In this document: one piece after another, positions 37,798 through 52,570 of the stretch
How the letters are laid out: each line of letters opens with the position of its first letter
Numbering within the stretch: the first letter of the stretch is position 1
NCBI RefSeq assembly: GCF_051401765.1
Contig: NW_027480440.1
Coordinates: 5,394,001-5,458,000 of the forward strand
Length of the DNA: 64,000 nt
Direction: 5' to 3'
DNA from: Calliopsis andreniformis
Taxonomy: Eukaryota > Arthropoda > Insecta > Hymenoptera > Andrenidae
Notes under the pieces: generated by a model
Databases searched by the model: none
What the model was told of the DNA's origin: nothing
The model's input: only the letters and a program-made list of their open reading frames with translations
Position numbers and translations under genes: made by a program

Positions 37798-39270
37798 TTC
37801 AATCCTCAATCCTCAATACTCAATCCTCAATCCTCAATGCTCAATCGCCAGTCTTCAATCCTCAACACTCAATCTTCAATCCTCTATCCCCAATCCTCAA
37901 TCCCCAATCCTCATTCTTCAATCCTCAATACCCAATCCTCAATCTTCAAACCTCAATCCTCAATCCTCAATTCTCAATCCTCAACCCTCAGTCCTCAGTC
38001 CTCAAACATCAATCCTCAAACCTCAGCCCTCATCCTCAATCCTCAATCCTCAATCTTCTATCTCCAATTCCCAATACTCAATCTTCAATCCTCAATCCTC
38101 AGTCCTCAAACCTCAATTCCGAATCCTCAATCCTGAATCCTCAATCTTCAATCCTCAGACCTCAACCATCAATGCTCAATTCTCAATGCTCAACAGAATA
38201 TCCTGCATCCTCAGTTTTCAATACTCAATCCCCAATCTTCAATTTTCAAATCTCAATAAACAAACATCAATTCTCATCACTCAACCCTCAACACACAGTC
38301 CTCAATCTTCAATCCTCAATCCTCAACCCTCAATCGTCAAACCTCAATCCCCAATCCTCTATCATCAATCTTCAATCCTCAATCCTCAATCCTCAATCCT
38401 CAATCCTCAATCTTCAATCCTCAAAACTCAATCTTCAATCTTCAATCCTCAATCCTCAATCCTCAATCCTCAATCCGCAATCCTCAGTCTTCAACCCTCA
38501 ATACTCAACCTTCAGTCCTCAATCCTCAATCCTGAAATCCTCAATCCTCAATATTCAACACACAACCCTCAAACTTCAATCCCCAATACTCAACCATCAA
38601 TCCTCAATCCTCATTCCTCAATCTTCAATCCTCAATCCTTAATCCTCAATCCTCAATCCTCAATCCTCAATCTTCAATCCTCAACACTCAATCTTCAATC
38701 CTCAATCCCCAAGCCTCAATCATTAATCCTCAATCTTCAATCCTCAATACCCAATCCTCAATCTTCAATCCTCAATCCTCAATCCTCAATTCTCAATCCC
38801 CAATCCGCAGTCCTCAGTCCTCAAACATCAATCCTCAACCGTCAGCCCTCATCCTCAATCCTCAATTCTTAATTCTCAATCCTCAATGCTCAATCTTCAA
38901 TCTTCAATCCTCAATACTCAATCTTCAATCCTCAATCCTCAGTCCTCAAACATCAATTCTGAATCCTCAATCCTGAAACCTCAATCTTCAGCCCACAGTC
39001 CTCAACAATCAGTTGTCAATCCTCAATCCTCAATAGCATATCCTCAATTCACAGTCTTCAATACTCAATACTCAATCTGCAATCTTCCAACCTCTATCCA
39101 CAAACATCAATTTTTATCACTCACCCCTCAACACTCAGTCCTCAATGTTCAATCTTCAATCCTCAATCCTCAATCCTCAATCCTCAGTCCTCAATCTTCA
39201 ATCCTCAATACTCAATCATCAATCCTCAATCCTCAATCCTCAATCCTCAATCCTCAATCCTCAATCTTCA
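37798..39270 (+). repeat. Block G, least-duplicated stretch, diverged C-like sequence
   Basis: I found no close second copy of this stretch in the window, although it is still pure heptamer variants. Its left part follows the order of block C (CAATCGCCAGTCTTC near 37,845, CATTCTTC, CAATACCC, GCCCTCATCC) but with many more differences than the C copies show among themselves. It has an M1b core at 38195 (CAACAGAATATCCTGCATCC) and an altered M2 core at 39035 (AGCATAT). It may be an older C copy that escaped recent homogenisation, or a copy of a block outside the window. Confidence 0.68.
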
Positions 39271-42200
39271 ATCCTCAATACTCAATCTTCAATCCTCAAT
39301 TCTCAATCCTCAATCCTCAATCCTCATTCTTCAATCCTCAACACCCAATCCTCAATCTTCAATCCTCAATCCTCAATCCTCAATCGCCAATCCTCACTCC
39401 CCAATCTTCTATCATCAATCCTCAATCCTCAATCATCAATCCTCAATCCTCAACACTCAATCTTCAATCCTCAATCCTCAGTCTTCAATCCTCAATACTC
39501 AATCTTCAATCCTCAATCCTCAATACTCAATCCTCAATCTTCAATCCTCAATCCTCGATCCTCAATTCTCAATCCTCAATCCTCAATCCTCAGACCTCAA
39601 ACATCAATACTCAACCCTCAGACCTCGTCCTCAATCCACAACCCTCAATCCTCAATCCTCAATCCTCAATCCTCAATCCTCAATCCTCAATCCTCAATCC
39701 TCAATCCTCAATCCGTAATCCTCAATCTTCAATCCTCAATACTCAATCTTGAATCCTCAATCCTCAATCCTGAAATCCTCAACCCTCAATATTCAACACA
39801 CAACCCTCAACCTTCAATCCTCAATACTCAACCATCAATCCTCAATTCTCAATACTCAATAGAATATCCTGAATTCTCTTTTTTCAATACTCAATCCTCA
39901 ATCTTCAATCTTCAAGTCCCCACACACAAACATCAATTCTCATAACTCAACCCTCAACACTCAGTCCTCAATCCTCAACCCTCAGTCCTCAATACTCAAT
40001 CCTCAGTCCTCAGTCCTGAATCTTCAATACTCAATCCTCAATCCTAAAATCCTCAATCCTCAATATTCAACACACAACCCTCAAACATCAATCCTCAATA
40101 CTCAACCATCAATCCTCAATTCTCAATACTCAATAGAATATCCTGAATTCTCAGTTTTCAATACTCAATCCTCAATCTTCAATCTTCAAGTCTCCATCCA
40201 CAAACATCTATTCTCATCACTCAGCCCTCAACACTCCGTCCGCAATCCTCAATCCTCAATCCTCAATCTTCAATCCTCAATAATCAATATCCTATCCTGG
40301 ATCCTCAATCCCCAATACTCAATCCTTAATACTCAATCTTCAATCCTCAATCCCCAGTCCTCAATCTTCAATCCTCAATGCTCTATACTCAATCCTCAAT
40401 CCTCAGTCCTCAATCCTCAATCCTCAGTCCTCAATCCTCAATCCTCAATACTCAAACCTCAATCCTCAACCGTCAGTCCTCGGACTCAATCCTCAACACT
40501 CAATCCTCAATTCTCAATTCTCAATAGAATATCCTGGATTCTCATGGTTTAATACTCAATCCACAATATTCAATAATCAAATCTCAATCCTCAAACATCA
40601 ATCCTCAGCTCTCAATCCACAACACTCAGTCCTCTCTCTTCAATCCTCCATCCTCAATCCTCAATCCTCAGGCGTCAATCCTCAATCCTCAATCCTAAAC
40701 CCTCAACTCTCAATCCTCAAACCTCAATCCCGAATCCTCAATCCTGAATCCTCAATCTTCAGCCCTCTGTCCTCAACAATCAGTTGTCAATCCTGAATCC
40801 TCAATAGAATATCATCAATTCACAGTTTTCAATACTCAATACTCAATCTGCAATCTTCAAATCTCTATCCACAAACATCAATTCTCATCACTCAACCCTC
40901 AACACTCAGTCCCCAATCCTCAATCTTCAATCCGCAATCCTCAATCATCAATCCTCAATACTCAATCTTCAATCCGCAACCCTCAATTCTCAATCTTCGA
41001 TCCTCAATACTGAATCTTCAATCCTCAATTCTGAATCCTCAATCCTCAATCCTCAATCCCCAATCAACAATCCTCAATCTTCAATACTCAAACCTCAATA
41101 CTCAATCTGCAATCCTCAATACTCAATCCTCAATCCCCAATCGTCAATCCTCAAACCCCAATCCTCTATCATCAATACTCAATCCTCAATACTCAATCCT
41201 CAATCCTCAATACTCAACACACAACCCTCAACCATCAATCCTCAATACTCAACCTTCAATCATCAATACTCAATCTTCAATCCTCAATCCTCAATCCTCA
41301 ATCCGCAATCCTCAATCCTCAATATTCAACACAAAACCCACAACCATCAATTCTCAATACTCAACCATCAGTCCTCAATTCTCAATACTCAATAGAATAT
41401 CCTGAATACTCATGGTTCAGTACTCAATCCACAATATTCAATAATCAAATCTCAATCCTCAAACCTCATTTCTCAACACTCAATCCTCAACCCTCAGTCC
41501 TCAAGAGTCAATCCTCCATCCTGAATACTCAAACCTCAATTCTCAGTCCTCAAACCTCAATCCCGAATCCTCAGCTTTGAATCCTCAATCTTCAGCCCTC
41601 GGTCCTCAACAATCAATTGTCAATCCTCAATCCTCAATAGAATACCCTGAATTCACAGCATTCAATACTCAATCACCATTCCTGAAACTTCAAATCTCAA
41701 TCCACATACATCAACTCTCATCATTCAACCCTCAACACTCAGTCCTCAATCTTCAATACCCAATCCTCAATCCTCAATCTTCAATCCTCAATCCTCAATC
41801 CTCAATCCTCAATCCCCAATCCTCAATCTTCAATCCTCAATCCTCGATCCTCAATTCTCAATCCTCAATCCTCAATCTTCAGACCTCAAACATCAATACT
41901 CAACCCTCAGTCCTCGTCCTCAATCCACAACCCTCAATCCTCAATCCTCAATCTTCAATCCTCAATCCTCAATCCTCAATCATCAATCCTCAATCCTCAG
42001 TGCTCAAACCTCAATCCTGAATCCTCAATCCTTAATCCTCATTCTTCAGCCCTCAGTCCTCAACAATCAGTTGTCAATCCTCAATCCTCAATAGAATATC
42101 ATCAATTCACAGTTTTCAATACTCAATACTCAATCTGCAATCTTCAAATCTCTATCCACAAACATCAATTCTCTTCACTCAACCCTCAACACTCAGTCCC

Positions 42201-45200
42201 CAATCGTCAATCTTCTATCCTCAATCCTCAATCCTCAATCCTCAATACTCAATCTTCAATCCTCAATCCTCAGTCCTCAAACCACAATTCTGAATCCTCA
42301 ATCCTGAATCCTCAATCTTCAATCCACACACCTCAACCATCAATGCTCAATTCTCAATACTCAACAGAATATCCTGAATTCTCACTTTTCAATACTCAAT
42401 CCCCAATCTTCAATCTTCAAATCTCAATCCACAAACATCAATTCTCATGACTCAACCCTCAACACTCACTCCTCAATCTTCAATCCTCAATCCTCAGTCC
42501 TCAATCGTCAATCCTCAATTCCCTATCCTCTATCATCAATCCTCAATCCTCAATCCTCAATCCTCAATCCGCAATCCTCAATCTTCAATTCTCAATACTC
42601 AATCTTCAATCCTCAATCCTCAATCATGAAATGCTCAATCCTCAATATTCAACACACAACCCTCAAACTTCAATCCTCAATACTCAACCATCAATCCTCA
42701 TTCTCAATACTCAATCGTCAGCCTTCAATCCTCAACACTCAATCTTCAATCCTCATTCCTCAATCTTCAATTCTCAATCTTCGATCCTCAATACTGAATC
42801 TTCAATCCTCAATCCTCAATCCCCTATCCTCAAGCCTCAATCCTTAATCCTCAATCTTCAATCCTCAGTCCCCAATCCTCAATCTTCAATCCTCAACCCT
42901 CAATCCTAATCCTCAATCCTTAATCCTCAATCTTCAATCCTCAATACTCAATCTACAACCCTCAATCCTGAATCCTCAATCCTCAATCCTCAATCCCCAA
43001 TCAACAATCCTCAATCTTCAATACTCAAACCTCAATACTCAATCTGCAATCCTCAATACTCGATCCTCAATCCTCAATCGTCAATCCTCAAACCCCAATC
43101 CTCTATCATCAATACTCAATCCTCAACACTCAATCCTCAATCCTCAATCCTCAATCTTCAATCCTCAGTAATCAATCTTCTGTCTGCAATCCTCAATCCT
43201 CAATCCTCAATCCTCAATCCACAATCCGCAATCTTCAATCCTCCATACTCAATCTTCAATCCTCAATCCTCAATCCTAAAATCCTCAATCCTCAATATTC
43301 AACACACAACCCTCAACCACCAATCCTCAATACTCAACCATCAATGCTCAATTCTCAATACTCAATAGAATATCCTGAATTCTCAGTTTTCAATACCCAA
43401 TCCTCAATCCTCAATATTCAAGTCTCCATCCACAAACATCTATTCTCATCACTCAACCCTCAACCCTCAGTCCTCATCCTCCATCCTCAATCCTCAATCC
43501 TCAATCCTCAATCTTCAATCCTCAATAATCAACCTAAAATCCTAGATCCTCAATCCCCAATCATCAATCCTTAATCCTCAATCTTCAATCCTCAATCCCC
43601 AGTCCTCAATCTTCAATCCTCAATGCTCAATCGTCAATCCTCAATCCTCAGCCCACAATCCTCAATTCTCAATCCTCAATCCTCAATCTTCAGACCTCAA
43701 ACATCAATACTCAACCCTCAGTCCTCGTCCTCAATCCACAACCCTCAATCCTCAATCCTCAATCTTCAATCCTCAATCCTCAATCCTCAATCATCAATCC
43801 TCAATCCTCAGTCCTCAAACCTCAATCCTGAATCCTCAATCCTGAATCCTCATTCTTCAGCCCTCAGTCCTCAACAATCAGTTGTCAATCCTCAATCCTC
43901 AATAGAATATCATAAATTCACAGTTTTCAGCACTCAATACTCAATCTGCAATCTTCAAATCTCTATCCACAAACATCAATTCTCATCACTCAACCCTCAA
44001 CACTCAGGCCCCAATTCTCAATCTTCAATCCTCAATCCTCAATCCTCAATCCTCAATCCTCAACCTTCAATCCTCAATACTCAATATTGAATCCTCTATC
44101 CTCAATCCTCAATCCTCAATCCTCAATACCCATTCTTCAATCCTCAATACCCAATCCTCAATCTTCAACCCTCAATCCTCAATCCGCAATCCTCAATCTT
44201 CAATCCTCAATACTCAATCTTCAGTCCTTAATCCTCAATCTTCAATCCGCAACCCTCAATTCTCAATCTTCGATCCTCAATACTGAATCTTCTATCCTCA
44301 ATCCTCAATCCTCAATCTTCAATCCTCAACCCTTAATCCTCAATCTTCAACCCTCAGTCCCCAATCCTCAATCTACAATCCTCAATCCTCAATCCTCATA
44401 CTCAATACTCAATCCTCAATCTTCAATACTCAATCCTTAATCCTCAGTCTTCAATCCTCAGTCCCCAATCCTCAATCTTCAATCCTCAATCCTCAATCCT
44501 CATACTCAATCCTCAATCCTCAATCATCAATCCTCAACACTCAATCTTCAATCCTCAATCCCGAATCCTCAATTTTCAATCCTCAATCCTCAACCCTCAG
44601 TCCTCATCCTCAATTCTCAATTCTCAAACCTCAATTCTCAACCCCCAATCTTCAATCCTCAATAATCAATCTCCAATCCTAGATCCCCAATGCCCAATAC
44701 TCAATCCTTAATCCTCAATCTTCAATCCTCAATCCCCGGTCCTCAATCTTAAATCCTCAATGCTCAATCTTCAATCTTCAATCCTCAATCCTCAATCCTC
44801 AATCCTCAATCCTCAATCTTCAATCCTCAATACTAAATCTTCAATCCTCAATCCTCAACCCTCAATCCTCAATCCTCAATACTCAATCGTCAGTCTTCAA
44901 TCCTCAACACTCAATCTTCGATCCTCAATCCCCAATCCTCAATCCTCAATCCTCATTCTTCAATCCTCAATACCCAATCCTCAATCTTCAATCCTCAATC
45001 CTCAATCCTCAACTATCAATCCTCAGTCCTCAGTCCTCAGTCCTCAAACATCAATCCTTAACCATGAGCCCTCATCCTCAATCCTCAATCCTCAATCCTC
45101 GATCCTCAATCCTCAATCTTCTATCTTCAATCCTCAATACTCAATCTTCAATCCTCAATCCTCAGTCCTCAAACCACAATTCTGAATCCTCAATCCTGAA

Positions 45201-48200
45201 TCCTCAATCTTCAATCCACACACCTCAACCATCAATGCTCAATTCTCAATACTCAACAGAATATCCTGAATTCTCAGTTTTCAATACTCAATCCCCAATC
45301 TTCAATCTTCAAATCTCAATCCACAAACATCAATTCTCATGACTCAACCCTCAACACTCACTCCTCAATCTTCAATCCTCAATCCGCAGTCCTCAATCGT
45401 CAATCCTCAATTCCCTATCCTCTATCATCAATCCTCAATCCTCAATCCTCAATCCTCAATCCGCAATCCTCAATCTTCAATTCTCAATACTCAATCTTCA
45501 ATCCTCAATCCTCAATCATGAAATCCTCAATCCTCAATATTCAACACACAACCCTCAAACTTCAATCCTCAATACTCAACCATCAATCCTCATTCTCAGT
45601 ACTCAATCGTCAGCCTTCAATCCTCAACACTCAATCTTCAATCCTCATTCCTCAATCTTCAATTCTCAATCATCGATCCTCAATGCTGAATCTTCAATCC
45701 TCAATCCTCAATCCCCTATCCTCAAGCCTCAATCCTTAATCCTCAATCTTCAATCCTCAGTCCCCAATCCTCAGTCCCCAATCCTCAATCTTCAATCCTC
45801 AACCCTCAATCCTAATCCTCAATCCTTAATCCTCAATCTTCAATCCTCAATACTCAATCTTCAACCCTCAATCCTGAATCCTCAATCCTCAATCCTCAAT
45901 CCCCAATCAACAATCCTCAATCTTCAATACTCAAACCTCAATACTCAATCTGCAATCCTCAATACTCGATCCTCAATCCTCAATCGTCAATCCTCAAACC
46001 CCAATCCTCTATCATCAATACTCAATCCTCAACACTCAATCCTCAATCCTCAATCCTCAATCTTCAATCCTCAGTAATCAATCTTCTGTCTGCAATCCTC
46101 AATCCTCAATCCTCAATCCACAATCCGCAATCTTCAATCCTCCATACTCAATCTTCAATCTTCAATCCTCAATCCTAAAATCCTCAATCCTCAATATTCA
46201 ACACACAACGCTCAACCACCAATCCTCAATACTCAACCATCAATGCTCAATTCTCAATACTCAATAGAATATCCTGAATTCTCAGTTTTCAATACCCAAT
46301 CCTCAATCCTCAATATTCAAGTCTCCATCCACAAACATCTATTCTCATCACTCAACCCTCAACCCTCAGTCCTCATCCTCCATCCTCAATCCTCAATCCT
46401 CAATCCTCAATCTTCAATCCTCAATAATCAACCTAAAATCCTAGATCCTCAATCCCCAATCATCAATCCTTAATCCTCAATCTTCAATCCTCAATCCCCA
46501 GTCCTCAATCTTCAATCCTCAATGCTCAATCGTCAATCCTCAATCCTCAGTCCACAATCCTCAATCCTCAAACCTCAATCCTCAACCGTCAGTCCTCGTC
46601 ATCAATCCACAACCCTCAATCCTCAATCCTCAACCTTCAATCATCAATACTCAATCTTCAATCCTCAATCCTCAATCCTCAATCCGCAATCCTCAATCCT
46701 CAATATTCAACACAAAACCCTCAACCATCAATTCTCAATACTCAACCATCAGTCCTCAATTCTCAATACTCAATAGAATATCCTGAATACTCATGGTTCA
46801 GTACGCAATCCACAATATTCAATAATCAAATCTCAATCCTCAGACCTCATTCCTCAACACTCAATCCTCAACCCTCAGTCCTCTCTCTTCAATCCTCCAT
46901 CCTCAATCCTCAATCCTCAAGAGTCAAACCTCCATCCTGAATACTCAAACCTCAATTCTCAGTCCTCAAACCTCAATCCCGAATCCTCAACTTTGAATCC
47001 TCAATCTTCAGACCTCGGTCCTCAACAATCAATTGTCAGTCCTCAATCCTCAATAGAATACCCTCAATTCACAGCATTCAATTCTCAATCACCATTCCTC
47101 AAACTTCAAATCTCAATCCACATACATCAACTCTCATCATTCAACCCTCAACACTCAGTCCTCAAACTTCAATACCCAATCCTCAATCCTCAATCTTCAA
47201 TCCTCAATACACAATCTTCAATCCTCAATCCTCAATTCCCAGTCCTCAATACTCAATCCTCAATCGTCAATCCTCAATCCCCAATCCTCAATCTTCAATC
47301 CTCAATCATCAATCCTCAATCCTCAATCCTCAATCTTCAATCCTCAATACTCAATCTTCAATCCTCAATCCTCAATCCTCAATCCTCAATGCTCAATCCT
47401 CAATCCTAAATACTCAACACACAACCCTCAACCATCAATCCTCAATACTCAACCATCAATACTCAATTCTCAATACTCAATAGAATATCCTGAATTCAGA
47501 ATGTTTCAATACTCAATCCACAATATTCAATAACCAAATCTCAATCCTCAAACATCAATTCTCAACACTCAATCCTCAACACTCAGTCCTCTCTCTTCAA
47601 TCTTCCATCATCAATCCTCTATCCTCAAGCGTCAATCCTCAATCCTCAATCCCCAACGCTCAATCCTCATTCCTCAAACCTCAATTCCGAATTGTCAATC
47701 CTGAATCCTCAATCTTCATCCCTCAGTCAGCAACAATCAATTGTCAATCCTCAATCCTCAATAGAATATCCTCAATTCACAGTTTTCAATACTCAATCCC
47801 CAACCTTCAATCTTCAAATCTTAATCCACAAACATCAACTCTCATCACACAACCCTCAGCACTAGGTCCCCAATCTTCAATCCTCAAGCCTCAATCCTCA
47901 ATCGTCAATCCTCTATCCCCAATTCTCTACCATCAATCCTCAAGCCTCAATCCTCAATCGTCAATCCTCAATCCCCAATTCTCTATCATCAATCCTCAAT
48001 CCTCAATCCTCAATCCTCAATCCTCAATCCTCAATCCTCAATCCTCAATCCTCAATCCTCAATCCTCAATCTTCAATCCTCAATACTCAATCTTCAATCC
48101 TGAATCCTCATTCTTCAGCCCTCAGTCCTCAACAATCAGTTGTCAAACCTCAATCCTCAATAGAATATCATCAATTCACAGTTTTCAATAGTCAATACTT

Positions 48201-51200
48201 AATCTGCAATCTTCAAATCTCTATCCACAAACATCAATTCTCATCACTCAACCCTCAACACTCAGTCCTCAATCCTCAATCCTCAATCATCAATCCTCAA
48301 TCCCCAATCCTCAATCTTCAATCCTCAATCCTCGATCCTCAATTCTCAATCCTCAATCCTCAATCTTCAGACCTCAAACATCAATACTCAACCCTCAGTC
48401 CTCGTCCTCAATCCACAACCCTCAATCCTCAATCCTCAATCTTCAATCCTCAATCCTCAATCCTCAATCATCAATCCTCAATCCTCAGTCCTCAAACCTC
48501 AATCCTGAATCCTCAATCCTGAATCCTCATTCTTCAGCCCTCAGTCCTCAGCAATTAGTTGTCAATCCTCAATCCTCAATAGAATATCATCAATTCACAG
48601 TTTTCAGCACTCAATACTCAATCGGCAATCTTCAAATCTCTATCCACAAACATCAATTCTCATCACTCAACCCTCAACACTCAGGCCCCAATCCTCAATC
48701 TTCAATCCTCAATCCTCAATCCTCAATCCTCAATCCTCAATCCTCAACCTTCAATCCTCAATACTCAATATTGAATCCTCTATCCTCAATCCTCAATCCT
48801 CAATCTTCAATCCTCGATAGTCAACCTCCAATCCTAGATCCTCAATCCCCAATCATCAATCCTTAATTCTCAATCTTCAATCCTCAATCCCCAGTCCTCA
48901 ATCTTCAATCCTCAATGCTCAATCGTCAATCCTCAATCCTCAGTCCACAATTCTCAATCCTCAAACCTCAATCCTCAACCGTCAGTCCTCGTCATCAATC
49001 CACAACCCTCAATCCTCCATCCTCAACCTTCAATCATCAATACTCAATCTTCAATCCTCAATCTTCAATCCTCCATCCTCAATCCTCAATCCTCAAGAGT
49101 CAATCCTCCATCCTGAATACTCAAACCTCAATTCTCAGTCCTCAAACCTCAATCCCGAATCCTCAACTTTGAATCCTCAATCTTCAGCCCTCGGCCCTCA
49201 ACAATCAATTGTCAATCCTCAATCCTCAATAGAATACCCTCAATTCACAGCATTCAATACTCAATCTCCATTCCTCAAACTTCAAACCTCAACCCACAAA
49301 CATCAACTCTCATCATTCAACCCTCAACACTCAGTCCTCAATCTTCAATACCCAATCCTCAATCCTCAATCTTCAATCCTCAATACACAATCTTCAATCC
49401 TCAATCCTCAATTCTCAGTCCTCAATACTCAATCCTCAATCGTCAATCCTCAATCCCCAATCCTCAATCTTCAATCCTCAATCGTCAATCCTCAATCCTC
49501 AATCCTCAGTCCTCAAACCTCAATCCTGAATCCTCAATACTGAATCCTCATTCTTCAGCCCTCAGTCCTCAACAATCAGTTGTCAATCCTCAATCCTCAA
49601 TAGAATATCATCAATTCACAGTATTCAGCACTCAATACTCAATCTGCAATCTTCAAATCTCTATCCACAAACATCAATTCTCATCCCTCAACCCTCAACA
49701 CTCAGGCCCCAATCCTCAATCTTCAATCCTCAATCCTCAATCCTCAATCCTCAATCCTCAACCTTCAATCCCCAATACTCAGTATTGAATCCTCTATCCT
49801 CAATCCTCAATCCTCAATCGTCAATACCCATTCTTCAATCCTCAATACCCAATCCTCAATCTTCAACCCTCAATCCTCAATCCGCAATCCTCAATCTTCA
49901 ATCCTCAATACTCAATCTTCAATCCTTAATCCTCAACCTTCAATCCGCAACCCTCAATTCTCAATCTTCGATCCTCGATACTGAATCTTCAATCCTCAAT
50001 CCTCAATCCTCAATCTTCAATCCTCAACCCTTAATCCTCAATCTTCAACCGTCAGTCCCCAATCCTCAATCTACAATGCTCAATCCTCAATCCTCATACT
50101 CAATACTCAATCCTCAATCTTCAATCCTCAATCCTTAATCCTCAATCTTCAATCCTCAGTCCCCAATCCTCAATCTTCAATCCTCAATCCTCAATCCTCA
50201 TACTCAATCCTCAATCTTCAATCATCAATCCTCAATACTCAATCTTCAATCCTCAATCCCGAATCCTCAATTTTCAATCCTCAATCCTCAACCCTCAGTC
50301 CTCATCCTCAATTCTCAATTCACAAACCTCAATTCTCAACCCCCAATCTTCAATCCTCAATAATCAATCTCCAATCCTAGATCCCCAATGCCCAATCCTC
50401 AATCCTTAATGCTCAATCTTCAATCCTCAATCCCCGGTCCTCAATCTTAAATCCTCAATGCTCAATCCTCAATCCTCAATCCTCAGTCCTCAATCCTCAA
50501 TCCTCAATCCGCAGTCCTCAATCTTCAATCCTCAATACTCAATCTTCAATCCTAAATCCTCAATCCTGAAATCCTCAATCCTCAATATTCAACACACAAC
50601 CCTCAACCTTCAATCCTCAATACTCAAGCCTCAAACCTCAATTCTCAATACTCAATCATCAGTATTCAATCCTCAACACTCAATCTTCATTCCTCAATCC
50701 TCAATCTTCAATCCACAATACTCAATCTTCAATCCTCAACCCTCAATCCTCAATCCTCAATCCTCAATCCTCAATCTTCAATCCTCAATCCTCGATCCTC
50801 AATTCTCAATCCTCAATCCTCAATCCTCAACCCTCAATCCTCAGACCTCAAACATCAATACTCAACCCTCAATACTCAATATTCAATCCTCAATCCTCAA
50901 TGCTCAATCCTCAATCCTCAATACTCAAACGTCAGTCTTCAATCCTCAACACTCAATCTTCAATCCTCAATCCCCAATCCTCAATCCCCAATCCTCATTC
51001 TCCAATCTTCAATACCCAATCCTCAGTCTTGAATCCTCAATCCTCAATCCTCAATTCTCAATTCTCAATCCTCAGTCCTCAGTCCTCAGACATCAATCCT
51101 GAACCCTCAGACCTCATCCTCAATCCTCAATCCACAATCCTCAATCCTCAATCCTCAATCTTCAATCTTCAATCCTCAATACTCAATCATCAATCCTCAA

Positions 51201-51442
51201 TCCTCAGTCCTCAAACCTCAATCCTCAATCCTCAATCCTCAATCATCAATCTTCAATCCTCAATACTCAATCTTCAATCTTCAATCCGCAATCCTCAATC
51301 CTCAATCCTCAATCCGCAATCCTCAATCTTCAATCCTCAATACTCAATCTTCAATCCTCAATCCTCAATATTCAACACACAACCCTCAAACTTCAATCCT
51401 CAATACTCAACCATCAATCCTTATTCTCAATACTCAATCGTC
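39271..51442 (+). repeat. Block B, copy 2 (about 12.17 kb)
   Basis: It matches 3182-15255 throughout, with 20 cores from 39861 to 49602. It lacks 21 bases near 40,970, 98 bases near 41,790 and a net 42 bases near 42,240 that copy 1 has. It keeps 259 bases (about 43,790-44,050, with M2 core 43904) that copy 1 lacks. It includes block E copy 4 at about 48002-51307. It is followed by block H in place of block C. Confidence 0.88.
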
Positions 51443-52570
51443 AGCCTTGAATCCTCAACACTCAATCTTCAATCCTCAATCCTCAACCTTCAATTCTCAA
51501 TCTTCGATCCTCAATACTGAATCCTCAATCCTCAATCCTCAATACCCTATCCTCAATCCTCAATCCTTAATCCTCAATCTTCAATCCTCAGTCCCCAATC
51601 CTCAATCTTCAATCCTCAACCCTCAATCCTAATCCTCAATCCTTAATCCTCAATCTTCAATCCTCAATACTCAATCTTCAATCCTCAATCCTCAATCCTC
51701 AATCCTCAATCATCAATCCTCAATCCCGAATCCTCAATCTTCAATCCTCAATCCTCGATCCTCAATTCTCAATCCTCAATCCTCAATCTTCAGACCTCAA
51801 ACATCAATACTCGATCCTCAGTCCTCGTCCTCAATCCACAACCCTCAATCCTCAATCCTAAATCTTCAATCCTCAATCCTCAATCCTCAATCATCAATCC
51901 TCAATCCTCAGTCCTCAAACCTCAATCCTGAATCCTCAATCCTCAATCCTCAATCCTGAAATCCTCAACCCTCAATATTCAACACACAACCCTCAACCAT
52001 CAATTCTCAATACTCAACCATCAATCCTCAATTCTCTGTAGTCAATAGAATATCCTGAATACTCATGGTTCAGTACTCAATCCACAATATTCAATAATCA
52101 AATCTCAATCCTCACACATCAATTCTCAACACTCAATCCTCAACACTCAGTCCTCTCTCTTCAATTCTCCATCCTCAATCCTCAATCCTCAAGAGTCAAT
52201 CCCCAATCCTCAATCCTCAAACCTCAATTTTCAGTCCTCAAACCTCAATCCCGAATCCTCAAACCTGAATCCTCAATCTTCAGCCCTCAGTACACAACAA
52301 TCAATTGTCAATCCTCAATCCTCAATAGAATATCCTCAATTCACAGTTTTCAATACTCAATCACCATTCTTCAATCTTCAAATCTCAATCCACAAACATC
52401 AATTCTCATCACTCAACCCTCAACACTCAGTCCTCATTCTTCAATCCTCAATCCTCAATCCTCAATCGTCAGTCCTCAATCCCCAATCCTCTATCATCAA
52501 TCCTCAATCCGCAATCCTCAATCCTCAATACTCAATCCTCAATCTTCAATCCTCAATACTCAATCCTCAA
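51443..52570 (+). repeat. Block H, copy 1
   Basis: The first 430 bases resemble the A and U module (TTCGATCCTCAATACTGAATCC, TAATCC 6-mer near 51,629). From about 51,691 the sequence is block-E-like. From about 51,872 it is the start of the 7.64-kb tandem unit, with M3 core 52047 preceded by the private CTCTGTAGTCAATAG and M2 core 52327 preceded by CAGTACACAACAATCAATTG. It ends at CTTCGATCC, where block D begins. Confidence 0.76.
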
